A stretch of 64,000 nucleotides of DNA from Pseudomonas indica NBRC 103045. Lineage in GTDB: Bacteria; Pseudomonadota; Gammaproteobacteria; Pseudomonadales; Pseudomonadaceae. Numbering within the stretch: the first letter of the stretch is position 1; every line of letters starts with the position of its first letter. The notes under the pieces were generated by a model. That model saw only the letters and a program-made list of their open reading frames with translations. It was not told where the DNA came from and made no database searches. Positions 9,604 to 16,621 of the stretch are shown here, in pieces. The stretch covers positions 1-64,000 of the forward strand of contig NZ_BDAC01000002.1 of assembly GCF_002091635.1 (NCBI RefSeq). The letters run 5' to 3'. The position numbers and the translations under genes are program-made.

Positions 9604-11058
9604 CTACAGGCTGACGGCACGGCGCGGGGTGGTACCCAGGCGTGCGCGTCCTTGATCGTTGAGGGCGTGCTGTTGCCGCTGCAGGTGGGTCTGGTCCCAG
9701 CTCTGCAGCCGCTCGCGCAGGGTGCTGAGCGGCAGATCGAGCAGATCGTCGAGCTGGCGCAGCAGGTCCTGCCAGAGACTGGCGAAGCGCGCGATCTCAT
9801 CGGGGCTGAACAGCCGGCGGTCGTATTCCAGGGTGGCTTCGATGCTGGCGTGGCGGTGCATCAGGTCGAGCACCAGGTCGAAGCCGGCCAGGTCCTGGAT
9901 CACTTGGGTGCTGACGAGGCGGGCCGCGCCGAGCGCATCGATGCTGAAGCGGTCGCGCTGGTAGTTGAACTTGGCCTGGAACAGCGGCGAGCGGTCGGCC
10001 TTGCGCTGTGGCGCCAACTGGGACACCAGCAGGTCGAAGGGCAACTGGCGGTGGGCATGAGCCAGGCGGATGGCCTGGCGGGTGCGCGCCAGCAGTTCGC
10101 CAAGGCTCAGGTCGTCCTCCAGCTCGCACTTGAGGGTGAGCTGGTTGACGAAGAAGCCGAAGATGTCCTGCAGTTCCGGCAGGTCGCGGCCGTGCACATC
10201 GGTACCGATGAGGAAGCGGCGCTGCCCGCTGAGATAGTGCAGCCACAACTGGAACAGCCCGGTCAGCGTCACGAACAGCGGCAGACGCAGGCGTCGCGAC
10301 GCCCGCTTGAGGTGCTCGACCTGCTGCTCGGGGATGATGAAATGATGCCGGCCGCCCTGCGCCGGCCCCTCGCGGCGCACCCGCCGGGCGAACTCCAGTT
10401 GCAGCGGCATACCGGCCAGGTGGTCGCGCCAGAACGCGGTCTCGCTCTCGATCAACTCGGCGGTCACGTAGCCGGGCTCCCAGGCCGCGAAGTCGGCGTA
10501 CTGCAGGCGGCCGGGCAGCGGGGCGCCGGGTTCCTGGGTGGCGTAGTAGTGAGCGAGGTCTTGCAGGAGGATTTCGCCTGAACGGCCGTCGAAGGCGATG
10601 TGGTGGAGGGTGACGACCAGTTCTTGTTCGCTGCCGCCGAGGTCGAGCAGGGCGGCGCGCATCACCGGGCCGGCCTCCAGATCGAACGGGGTGATCTGTT
10701 CGTCGTGCAGCAGGCGGTCGCGGGCGCGGCGGCGCTCATCCGCAGGCAGGCCGCGCAGGTCCAGGGGCTTCACCTCGATGGATTGCCGCTCGGCGAGCCA
10801 TTGCTCGGGGCCTGTCGCCGTGGTGCGGTAGCAGGCACGCAGGACCGAATGGCGCAGGCATAGCGCATCCAGCGCGTGCTTGAGCCGATCCGCCTGCACG
10901 CGGGGCCCTTCGAGCGCCATGCAGATCAGGATGTTGTGCTGGGCGCGCCCGGGCTCCAACTGGTGGAGGAACCACAGGCGGCTCTGGGCGAAGGACTGGC
11001 GAACGCGGCGGGCGGCCGCCTCGCCCAACGGCAGCAGGGGCGAAAAAGGCTTTTCCAT
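9604..11058 (-). CDS. Free-standing NRPS condensation domain
   Basis: 484 residues, one condensation domain with nothing attached. Core motifs are intact: SFAQSRLWFLHQL at the N-terminus, the catalytic HHIAFDG, a GTDVHGRDLPELQDIFGFFVN-type region and LPFDLL. A short Gln/Arg-rich tail follows. It therefore looks catalytically competent, in contrast to the C-like domain of the NRPS at 5361-8495. Two roles are plausible: acting in trans to form the peptide bond that the degenerate domain cannot, or serving as an interface-type partner that docks a beta-hydroxylase onto the carrier-bound residue. It is flanked on both sides by dioxygenase genes (8- and 15-base gaps), which suggests translational coupling. 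AGGAG six bases before the ATG decides the start; the open frame continues upstream into the previous gene but without family similarity. Confidence 0.9.
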   Translation of the reverse strand: MEKPFSPLLPLGEAAARRVRQSFAQSRLWFLHQLEPGRAQHNILICMALEGPRVQADRLKHALDALCLRHSVLRACYRTTATGPEQWLAERQSIEVKPLDLRGLPADERRRARDRLLHDEQITPFDLEAGPVMRAALLDLGGSEQELVVTLHHIAFDGRSGEILLQDLAHYYATQEPGAPLPGRLQYADFAAWEPGYVTAELIESETAFWRDHLAGMPLQLEFARRVRREGPAQGGRHHFIIPEQQVEHLKRASRRLRLPLFVTLTGLFQLWLHYLSGQRRFLIGTDVHGRDLPELQDIFGFFVNQLTLKCELEDDLSLGELLARTRQAIRLAHAHRQLPFDLLVSQLAPQRKADRSPLFQAKFNYQRDRFSIDALGAARLVSTQVIQDLAGFDLVLDLMHRHASIEATLEYDRRLFSPDEIARFASLWQDLLRQLDDLLDLPLSTLRERLQSWDQTHLQRQQHALNDQGRARLGTTPRRAVSL

Positions 11059-11066
11059 GTCCGCTC

Positions 11067-12065
11067 CTAGGCCATCGCCACGATGACCTTGCGGTCGCCG
11101 CTGAACGGGTTGCGGCCATGGGCGACCAGCAGGTTGTCGAGCATCAGCACGTCGCCGGCCTGCCAGGGGAAAGCCACGCAGGTGTCGGCGTAGACCGCGC
11201 GAATGGCATCCAGCGTGGCATCCGGGATCGGCGTGCCGTCGCCGAAGTAGACATTGCGCGGCAGCTGCGCCTCGCCGACCGCTGCGAGCAGGGCCTGGCG
11301 CAGGTCCTGCGCCATGGCGGAGATATGGAACAGGTGCGCCTGGTTGAACCACACCCATTCCTGAGTGGCCGGATGCCGGACGGCCGCCTGGCATAGCTGG
11401 CGGGTGCTCAGCTCGCCATCGACGGACCAGCTCCAGTCGATGCCCTGGGCCCGGCAGTACTGCTCGACCTTGCTCCGCTCGTCGGTGTTGAACACCTGCT
11501 GCCAGGGCACGTCGAGCGCGCTGCTGTAGTTGCGCACGTAGAGCAACCCCTTGGCGATGAATTCCTCGCGAATGGCCGGATCGATCGCCCGATACACCAG
11601 GCGGCTGTCGGCGATGGGGGTTTCTCCGCCGGTCTGACTCGCCGTCATGCAGTGGAACCAGATGCGCGACGGCCATTGGCGCGTGTAGGACTGTTCGTTG
11701 TGCAGGGGGATGCTCTGGTGCGCGGGGTATTCGGTGGAACTGTAGACGCCGGCGAACACCTTGCTGCGCGGTGTCGAGCCGAACTCGTAGGTGCCCAGCG
11801 GCATGCCGAAGCTAGCGGCGAAGCGCTTGAAGTCCAGCGGCGTCGGCACTTTGAAATTGCGGAACAGGACGCCGCCGGTCGTACCCAGCGCATCCAGGGC
11901 AATCGCCCGGACCTCGTCGCTCAGCGTATGAATCGACTGCCGCTGCTGGCTATCGATGAGGAGGGGGAGAGGCTGGCCGTCCAGCAAGGGGGCGATAACG
12001 CAGCCGTCTTGCTCTACGGGCAAAAGGCGGGTGGCAGCCGTGCTCACTTCGGCAGCTTGATTCAT
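11067..12065 (-). CDS. SyrP/TauD-type Fe(II)/2-oxoglutarate dioxygenase, probable amino-acid beta-hydroxylase (second of two)
   Basis: 332 residues, first gene of the minus-strand biosynthetic unit. Iron ligands are seen in PLHNEQSYT (H-x-E) and in DNLLVAHGRNPFSGDRKV (distal His and 2-oxoglutarate Arg). Long stretches parallel the dioxygenase at 8536-9588 (for example TGGETPI, LLYVRNY, WFNQAHLFHIS), so the pair arose by duplication. It probably hydroxylates a carrier-bound amino acid of the siderophore at the beta carbon. With two different enzymes in one cluster, two different residues or opposite stereochemistries are likely; which is which cannot be read from the sequence. The start at 12065 has AGGAAA about eleven bases upstream; the open frame extends further but into the promoter region. 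Confidence 0.9.
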   Translation of the reverse strand: MNQAAEVSTAATRLLPVEQDGCVIAPLLDGQPLPLLIDSQQRQSIHTLSDEVRAIALDALGTTGGVLFRNFKVPTPLDFKRFAASFGMPLGTYEFGSTPRSKVFAGVYSSTEYPAHQSIPLHNEQSYTRQWPSRIWFHCMTASQTGGETPIADSRLVYRAIDPAIREEFIAKGLLYVRNYSSALDVPWQQVFNTDERSKVEQYCRAQGIDWSWSVDGELSTRQLCQAAVRHPATQEWVWFNQAHLFHISAMAQDLRQALLAAVGEAQLPRNVYFGDGTPIPDATLDAIRAVYADTCVAFPWQAGDVLMLDNLLVAHGRNPFSGDRKVIVAMA

Positions 12066-12483
12066 GTTCGGGGTTTCCTTGCGACGGAGCGGGGTGGGGC
12101 GATCGGCCGGGAATGCAGGGGAAGGGGAGTGGAAACGCAGGAGGGTGTAGCTGTGCTTGTCCGGTTTTGAACAACCACAGCAGTGCGTTCGGCGACCCGA
12201 GCCGTAGTTGTCGTGCGTCCGTAAAAACGTTGAGCCATGGCCATTCCCTCCAGCCAAGAGATCTGCATCAGACGTCATGCCTGCTGGCTAATTGCCGCAG
12301 GCAAGACCGCTCTGCATGAGCTGAAACCAAATGATAATCACTCTCGGAAAGATTGCAAATTATCTTGTAATCAATAATATTTCGCAGCTGTGAGCTTCTG
12401 GTCTCTTTGCCGAAGCTCGGGGGAGGGCGTGAGCGATCGATTCGTTCCGAGTGAAGACAAATGGCGTAGGAGCCGAGGGGTAG
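12066..12483. promoter_or_regulatory. Divergent promoter region between siderophore biosynthesis and receptor genes
   Basis: A 418-base gap separates the minus-strand biosynthetic unit from the plus-strand receptor gene. It must carry both promoters. The part from about 12320 to 12380 is distinctly AT-rich compared with the rest of the locus and holds a Fur-box-like sequence. I saw no convincing extra gene; short open frames crossing it lack ribosome-binding sites. Confidence 0.6.
12327..12345. promoter_or_regulatory. Fur box (iron-responsive operator)
   Basis: The 19 bases CCAAATGATAATCACTCTC match the consensus GATAATGATAATCATTATC at 14 of 19 positions, including an unbroken core AATGATAATCA. 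It lies 138 bases before the receptor start and 261 bases before the dioxygenase start. It could repress both directions when iron is replete. Fur boxes at such positions are standard for siderophore loci; binding here is inferred. Confidence 0.7.
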
Positions 12484-14568
12484 ATGAATAATTTCAAGAA
12501 GAACACGCTGGCGTTGGCAGTTGCGTCCGGCCTGATGGCCGCGACTGCCGCGCTGGCAGCCGAGGAAGCCAAGAAAGAGGAAGCGCTGCAGCTCAAAGAG
12601 GCGGTCGTCACGGGCGAGAAGATTCAGCGCAGTGAAGATAGAACGCTGTCCAGCGTCGCAGTGGTAACCAGCGAGGACATCCGCATTCACGGCGACCAGG
12701 ACCTGCAGGGCGTGCTGGATCGCACTCCCGGCGTATACGCCCAGTCGGGTAACGAGAACTGGGGTATCCGCGGCATTCCGGTAAGTGGCTTCGACGACCA
12801 AGGGCCCGCTGCCATGAACGGCGCCGTATCCGTCTATGTAGACGATGCGTTGCAGGTCAACCGTCTACTGACCCTCAATCCGCTGCCGCTCTGGGATATG
12901 GAGCAGGTGGAAATCTACCGCGGTGCCCAATCGACCACTCAGGGGCGTAACTCCCTGGCCGGCGCCATCATCATGCGCACCAAGAATCCGACTTTCGATC
13001 CGGAATTCTCCGTCCGCAGCAATGTCGGCAAGTATGGCGAGCGGGGCGCGTCGGCGGTGGCCAACGGCTCGCTGGTCGACGGCGTGATGGCCGCCAGGCT
13101 GGCCGTCGATTACCAGACCGCCGATGGCTACATCGAGAACGAGACGCTGGACATGGACGCCAACCAGCTGCGTTCGTCCAACGTCCGCGGCAAGCTCCTC
13201 ATCCTGCCGTCCGACGACCTGGATGTTCTGCTCACCTTCGCCCGCACCAAGCAACGCAGCGGGGTCAACGCCGTGGCCGCGACCAACGGCAGACCGGACT
13301 ACTACAGCGTCTTCGAGAACACCGAGACCCACAATACCCTGGACCAGGACACGGCGACCGCCAAGCTGGACTATCGCCTGGACGATTTCTGGACGCTGAC
13401 CAGCGTGACCTCTGGAACCTGGTCCGAATATCACTCGATCCTCGATTTCGACCGCCTTCCAAATAGAACCCAGACTGCTCCCCGCCACCATGAGCAGACC
13501 CTGGCCAGCCAGGAGCTGCGCCTGGGATATTCGTCTGATCGGGTAACCGGCGTCATGGGTGTTTACCTGGGGCATTTCACCGGCGATATCGACGATCAAC
13601 TGGTCAACAATGGCACCGTGCTGTTGGATCAGCAGGGAGATACCGAGATCAATAGCCAGGCGGTGTTTGGTGAGCTCAATTGGGAGTTCGTTGATGGCTG
13701 GCAACTGATCACGGGCTTGCGCTGGGATCATGAGAAGAACACCACCAAGATCGAGTACCCCACCGACGTGCTGGGCATCGCTACCGATCCTTCGGCGGAC
13801 GAAGACATCAGCTCCAGCGTACTGCTGCCGAAGATCGGTATCAGCTATGACCTGACCGATAATCAGGTGCTTGGCCTGACCTGGCAGCGTGGCTATCGCA
13901 GTGGTGGGGTAAACGTCCGGACTCGCGCACGACACGAGACCTATGATCCGGAATTCACCAGCACCTACGAGCTGGCTTGGCGCGGCAATTGGCTGGACAA
14001 GCGCCTGCGGACCAGCGCCAACCTGTACCACACCACTTGGAAAGACCAGCAGGTGTCCTTCCTCAATCTCAGCGACAACACCGTGCAGGTGGCCAATGCC
14101 GCCGAAAGCCGCATGATCGGCCTGGAGTTCTCAGCCGAGTACCTGGTGACCTCGCAGCTGCTGGTGAACGCCGGCTTCGCCTACAACGACACCAAGTACG
14201 AAGACTTCGTGCGTGATGGTGTCGACCTCAGCGGCCGCGAGTTCGTTTTCGCGCCGAAGAAAATGGCCAATGTCGGCGTCAACTACACCTTCGATAGCGG
14301 CTTGATGATTGGTGGCGACGTTGTTTACCAAGGCAACAGCATCTCCAACTTCGACACGAACTCCGCACGTGAGGTGACCGGCGAGCGGCGCAACGACAGC
14401 GTCACGCTGGTGAACCTGAATGCCGAGTACCCCATCGGCAACCTGACCCTCAGCGGCTACGTGCGCAACCTGTTCGACGAGGAATACATCACCAACAACC
14501 AGAGCGACAGCCTGGTGGACGTCGGCGCGCCGATGACCCTTGGCGTGGCCGCTCGCTACGACTTCTGA
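12484..14568 (+). CDS. TonB-dependent outer-membrane receptor, probable ferric-siderophore receptor
   Basis: 694 residues. A signal peptide with cleavage after ALA at about residue 25 is followed by a TonB-box-like stretch (LKEAVVTGEK). The plug domain is marked by the LQGVLDRTPGVY and EQVEIYRGAQSTTQGRNSLAGAI motifs. A 22-strand barrel then ends in the aromatic residue of RYDF. It imports a ligand across the outer membrane at the expense of the TonB-ExbBD system. Its position, divergent from NRPS genes and downstream of a Fur box, makes the locus's own siderophore the likely ligand. GAGGGG precedes the ATG by nine bases. There is no N-terminal signalling extension, so it is not a FecA/FpvA-type transducer. 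Confidence 0.92.
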   Translation: MNNFKKNTLALAVASGLMAATAALAAEEAKKEEALQLKEAVVTGEKIQRSEDRTLSSVAVVTSEDIRIHGDQDLQGVLDRTPGVYAQSGNENWGIRGIPVSGFDDQGPAAMNGAVSVYVDDALQVNRLLTLNPLPLWDMEQVEIYRGAQSTTQGRNSLAGAIIMRTKNPTFDPEFSVRSNVGKYGERGASAVANGSLVDGVMAARLAVDYQTADGYIENETLDMDANQLRSSNVRGKLLILPSDDLDVLLTFARTKQRSGVNAVAATNGRPDYYSVFENTETHNTLDQDTATAKLDYRLDDFWTLTSVTSGTWSEYHSILDFDRLPNRTQTAPRHHEQTLASQELRLGYSSDRVTGVMGVYLGHFTGDIDDQLVNNGTVLLDQQGDTEINSQAVFGELNWEFVDGWQLITGLRWDHEKNTTKIEYPTDVLGIATDPSADEDISSSVLLPKIGISYDLTDNQVLGLTWQRGYRSGGVNVRTRARHETYDPEFTSTYELAWRGNWLDKRLRTSANLYHTTWKDQQVSFLNLSDNTVQVANAAESRMIGLEFSAEYLVTSQLLVNAGFAYNDTKYEDFVRDGVDLSGREFVFAPKKMANVGVNYTFDSGLMIGGDVVYQGNSISNFDTNSAREVTGERRNDSVTLVNLNAEYPIGNLTLSGYVRNLFDEEYITNNQSDSLVDVGAPMTLGVAARYDF

Positions 14569-14574
14569 GGAAGA

Positions 14575-14604
14575 CTGGCGGCGGCATGGCGATGCTGCCG
14601 CCAG
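14575..14604. terminator. Strong hairpin after the receptor gene (possible attenuator or terminator)
   Basis: Arms ctggcggcggcat and atgctgccgccag pair over 13 bases with one G-U, around a 4-base loop, starting six bases after the receptor stop codon. No T-run follows. It may stabilise the receptor mRNA end or reduce read-through into the aminotransferase gene rather than being a classical terminator. Confidence 0.5.
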
Positions 14605-14692
14605 GAATTGAACACGGTTCGTTGTCTTGTCCCGCCGGTCCTGGGCGGGTGCTGTCAGAGAACGCGCTATTGGGTAATGCGAGGATGCAATC

Positions 14693-16105
14693 ATGAGTGT
14701 GATCAACCCGACAACGAACACCAAAATCGATTTTCAGCGCCGACATACGGGACTCAGCGAGAGTTACTGCCTGGACACCACGCCCGTTCTTCAGCGCCAG
14801 ATGGCGCAAGAGTCGAATGCCCGCAGTTACCCACGGCGCATTCCCTTGGAGCTCAAGCGTGCCCGGGGAGTCTACGTCGAAGACTCGCGAGGGCAGGTGT
14901 ACATAGACTGCCTGGCGGGAGCCGGCACCTTGGCGCTGGGGCACAACCACCCGGTGGTAATAGAAGCGATCCAACGAGCCCTTAGCTCGGAGGTTCCTCT
15001 ACATACGCTCGATTTGAGTACACCGATCAAGGACGCCTTCGTCCAAACGCTATTCGATTTGTTGCCAGGCGACTTCGCCAGAAATGCCCGGATCCAATTC
15101 TGCGGACCCAGTGGCGCGGACGCGGTCGAGGCGGCAATCAAATTATCCCGCACGGCGACGGGCCAGCAGACCGTCCTGGCGTTTCATGGTGCCTACCATG
15201 GGATGACCCTCGGCACGCTCTCGCTCAGCGGCAACCTCGGTCCGAAGAAATCGCTGGGCGGGTTACTGGCGGGTGTCCAATTCCTGCCTTATCCGTATGG
15301 CTACCGTTGCCCCTTTGGCCTGTCCGGGGAACAGTCGATCGACGCCAGCCTCCATTACATCCGCCATATGCTGAGCGATCCCGAAAGCGGCATCACCCAG
15401 CCTGCGGCCATGATTCTCGAAACGGTCCAGGGGGAGGGTGGGGTGATTCCTGCCCCAGACCGTTGGCTACAGGGTCTCCGCAGCATCACGAAGGAACATG
15501 GCATTCCCCTGATCCTCGATGAGATTCAATGTGGCATCGGCCGTACGGGGGATATCTTCGCGTTTGAAAGCAGTGGGATCACACCCGATGTCCTGACGCT
15601 GTCCAAGGCTATCGGCGGTGGTTTGCCGCTTTCCGTGGTGGTCTACCAAGGAGAGCTGGATCAGTGGCAGCCCGGCGCGCATGCCGGCACGTTCCGAGGC
15701 AACCAATTGGCTATGGCGGCAGGGAACGCCACGCTACGGTTCATCCAGCAGGAGCAGTTGACGAACCATGTGCGCAGCGTAGGCAGCCAACTGCATCGCT
15801 CGCTGCTGGGGCTGCAGGCCGAGTTCGACTGGATCGGTGATGTCCGTGGTCGGGGCTTGATGCTGGGTATGGAAATCGTGAACCCGACGAGTTTCGATTC
15901 CCTGGGGCGTCCTGCAGCAGACGGCGACAGAGCACGCAAGCTCCAACGTGCCTGCCTGGAACGCGGGCTGATTGTGGAGCTGGGAGGACGACATGGCGCA
16001 ACCGTGAGATTCCTGCCACCACTGATCATCAGTGAAGCGGAAGTCGAGCATGTCGGGCAGATTCTTTATGAAGCAGCTCAAGCTGTTAATGGGCTCTCCA
16101 ACTGA
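14693..16105 (+). CDS. dat: Diaminobutyrate-2-oxoglutarate aminotransferase (class III, PLP)
   Basis: 470 residues, the usual size of the DABA aminotransferases (Dat/PvdH). The enzyme converts aspartate-4-semialdehyde plus glutamate to L-2,4-diaminobutyrate. Class III features seen: AGAGTLALGHNHPVV, the FCGPSGADAVEAAIKL cofactor region, FHGAYHGMTLG, LILDEIQCGIGRTG and the PLP lysine K305 in LTLSKAIGGG. GAGGAT precedes the ATG by about eight bases. In Pseudomonas the known copy, pvdH, feeds pyoverdine. Here a gene of this kind sits beside an NRPS whose A1 pocket reads as Dab, so it probably supplies that building block. It is 124 bases after the receptor gene and may share its promoter. Confidence 0.92.
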   Translation: MSVINPTTNTKIDFQRRHTGLSESYCLDTTPVLQRQMAQESNARSYPRRIPLELKRARGVYVEDSRGQVYIDCLAGAGTLALGHNHPVVIEAIQRALSSEVPLHTLDLSTPIKDAFVQTLFDLLPGDFARNARIQFCGPSGADAVEAAIKLSRTATGQQTVLAFHGAYHGMTLGTLSLSGNLGPKKSLGGLLAGVQFLPYPYGYRCPFGLSGEQSIDASLHYIRHMLSDPESGITQPAAMILETVQGEGGVIPAPDRWLQGLRSITKEHGIPLILDEIQCGIGRTGDIFAFESSGITPDVLTLSKAIGGGLPLSVVVYQGELDQWQPGAHAGTFRGNQLAMAAGNATLRFIQQEQLTNHVRSVGSQLHRSLLGLQAEFDWIGDVRGRGLMLGMEIVNPTSFDSLGRPAADGDRARKLQRACLERGLIVELGGRHGATVRFLPPLIISEAEVEHVGQILYEAAQAVNGLSN

Positions 16106-16181
16106 TGACGAGAGCGGATGCGCTCTGACTCAGTTGCAGTGATTTGCATATGGTTGCAGCAGGTTGGGCTGCCACCTGGTT

Positions 16182-16238
16182 CGAGCACTGCAGATTCTAA
16201 AGGGGACATGCGACTCCGATTGGAATCTGCAGTGCTCG
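16182..16238. terminator. 16-base perfect inverted repeat downstream of the aminotransferase gene
   Basis: Arms cgagcactgcagattc (16182-16197) and gaatctgcagtgctcg (16223-16238) are exactly complementary around a 25-base loop. It lies 76 bases after the dat stop codon, so a bidirectional transcription end or RNA-stabilising hairpin is possible. There is no T-run, so another origin (operator or insertion scar) remains open. Confidence 0.45.
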
Positions 16239-16437
16239 TTTGAATCTCTGGTTCAGATCACTGACTGCTCAGGTGGGGAGGACTATGGGGTATATCATGG
16301 GATATGCAATTTAACATAATATACATTATGCGAACCTTAATGGGTTGAGACGGTGACAGTCAACCGGCACTTCAAACCCAGCATCTTTAAGCTGCTTCGG
16401 TTGTTTCGGCTTCAATGCCAGCCGCCGTACCGCTCTC

Positions 16438-16498
16438 GTAGGAGCCAGCTCTGCTGGCGAAGCTCTGTTTCATGTGGGCGAATAAATTCGCCCCTACA
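16438..16498. repeat. REP element pair
   Basis: The module gtaggagccagctctgctgg is followed by a second palindromic module reading gggcgaataaattcgccc. Both are recurrent Pseudomonas extragenic palindromes and recur in this window near 30.3, 50.2, 52.6 and 53.2 kb. Intergenic position, after convergent gene ends, is typical. Confidence 0.8.
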
Positions 16499-16621
16499 TG
16501 CATAGTTCGAGAAAACGTCTTTCCTTCCCCACCAATTTCCTTCCACAAAGCAAATCGCCCCTGTGCAGCAACAGATTGCTGACACAGAGGCGATTTATCG
16601 CGGGCTATTGGCGATTGCAGA

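Larger units (their letters stand above)
16106..16621. other. 516-base gene-free region with a perfect inverted repeat and a REP element
   Basis: No coding region is supported here. It contains a 16-base perfect inverted repeat (16182-16238), a pair of 9-base near-direct repeats (atggggtat at 16285 and atgggatat at 16297) in an AT-rich patch, and a REP pair (16438-16498). The base composition of 16240-16340 is far more AT-rich than the flanks, which may mark old insertion or the edge of the siderophore locus. Confidence 0.55.

Noticed and set aside
12484-14568. Receptor as a FecA/FpvA-type signal transducer
   Set aside because: The mature N-terminus goes straight to a TonB-box-like region and plug; there is no 80-residue signalling domain and no sigma/anti-sigma pair nearby.
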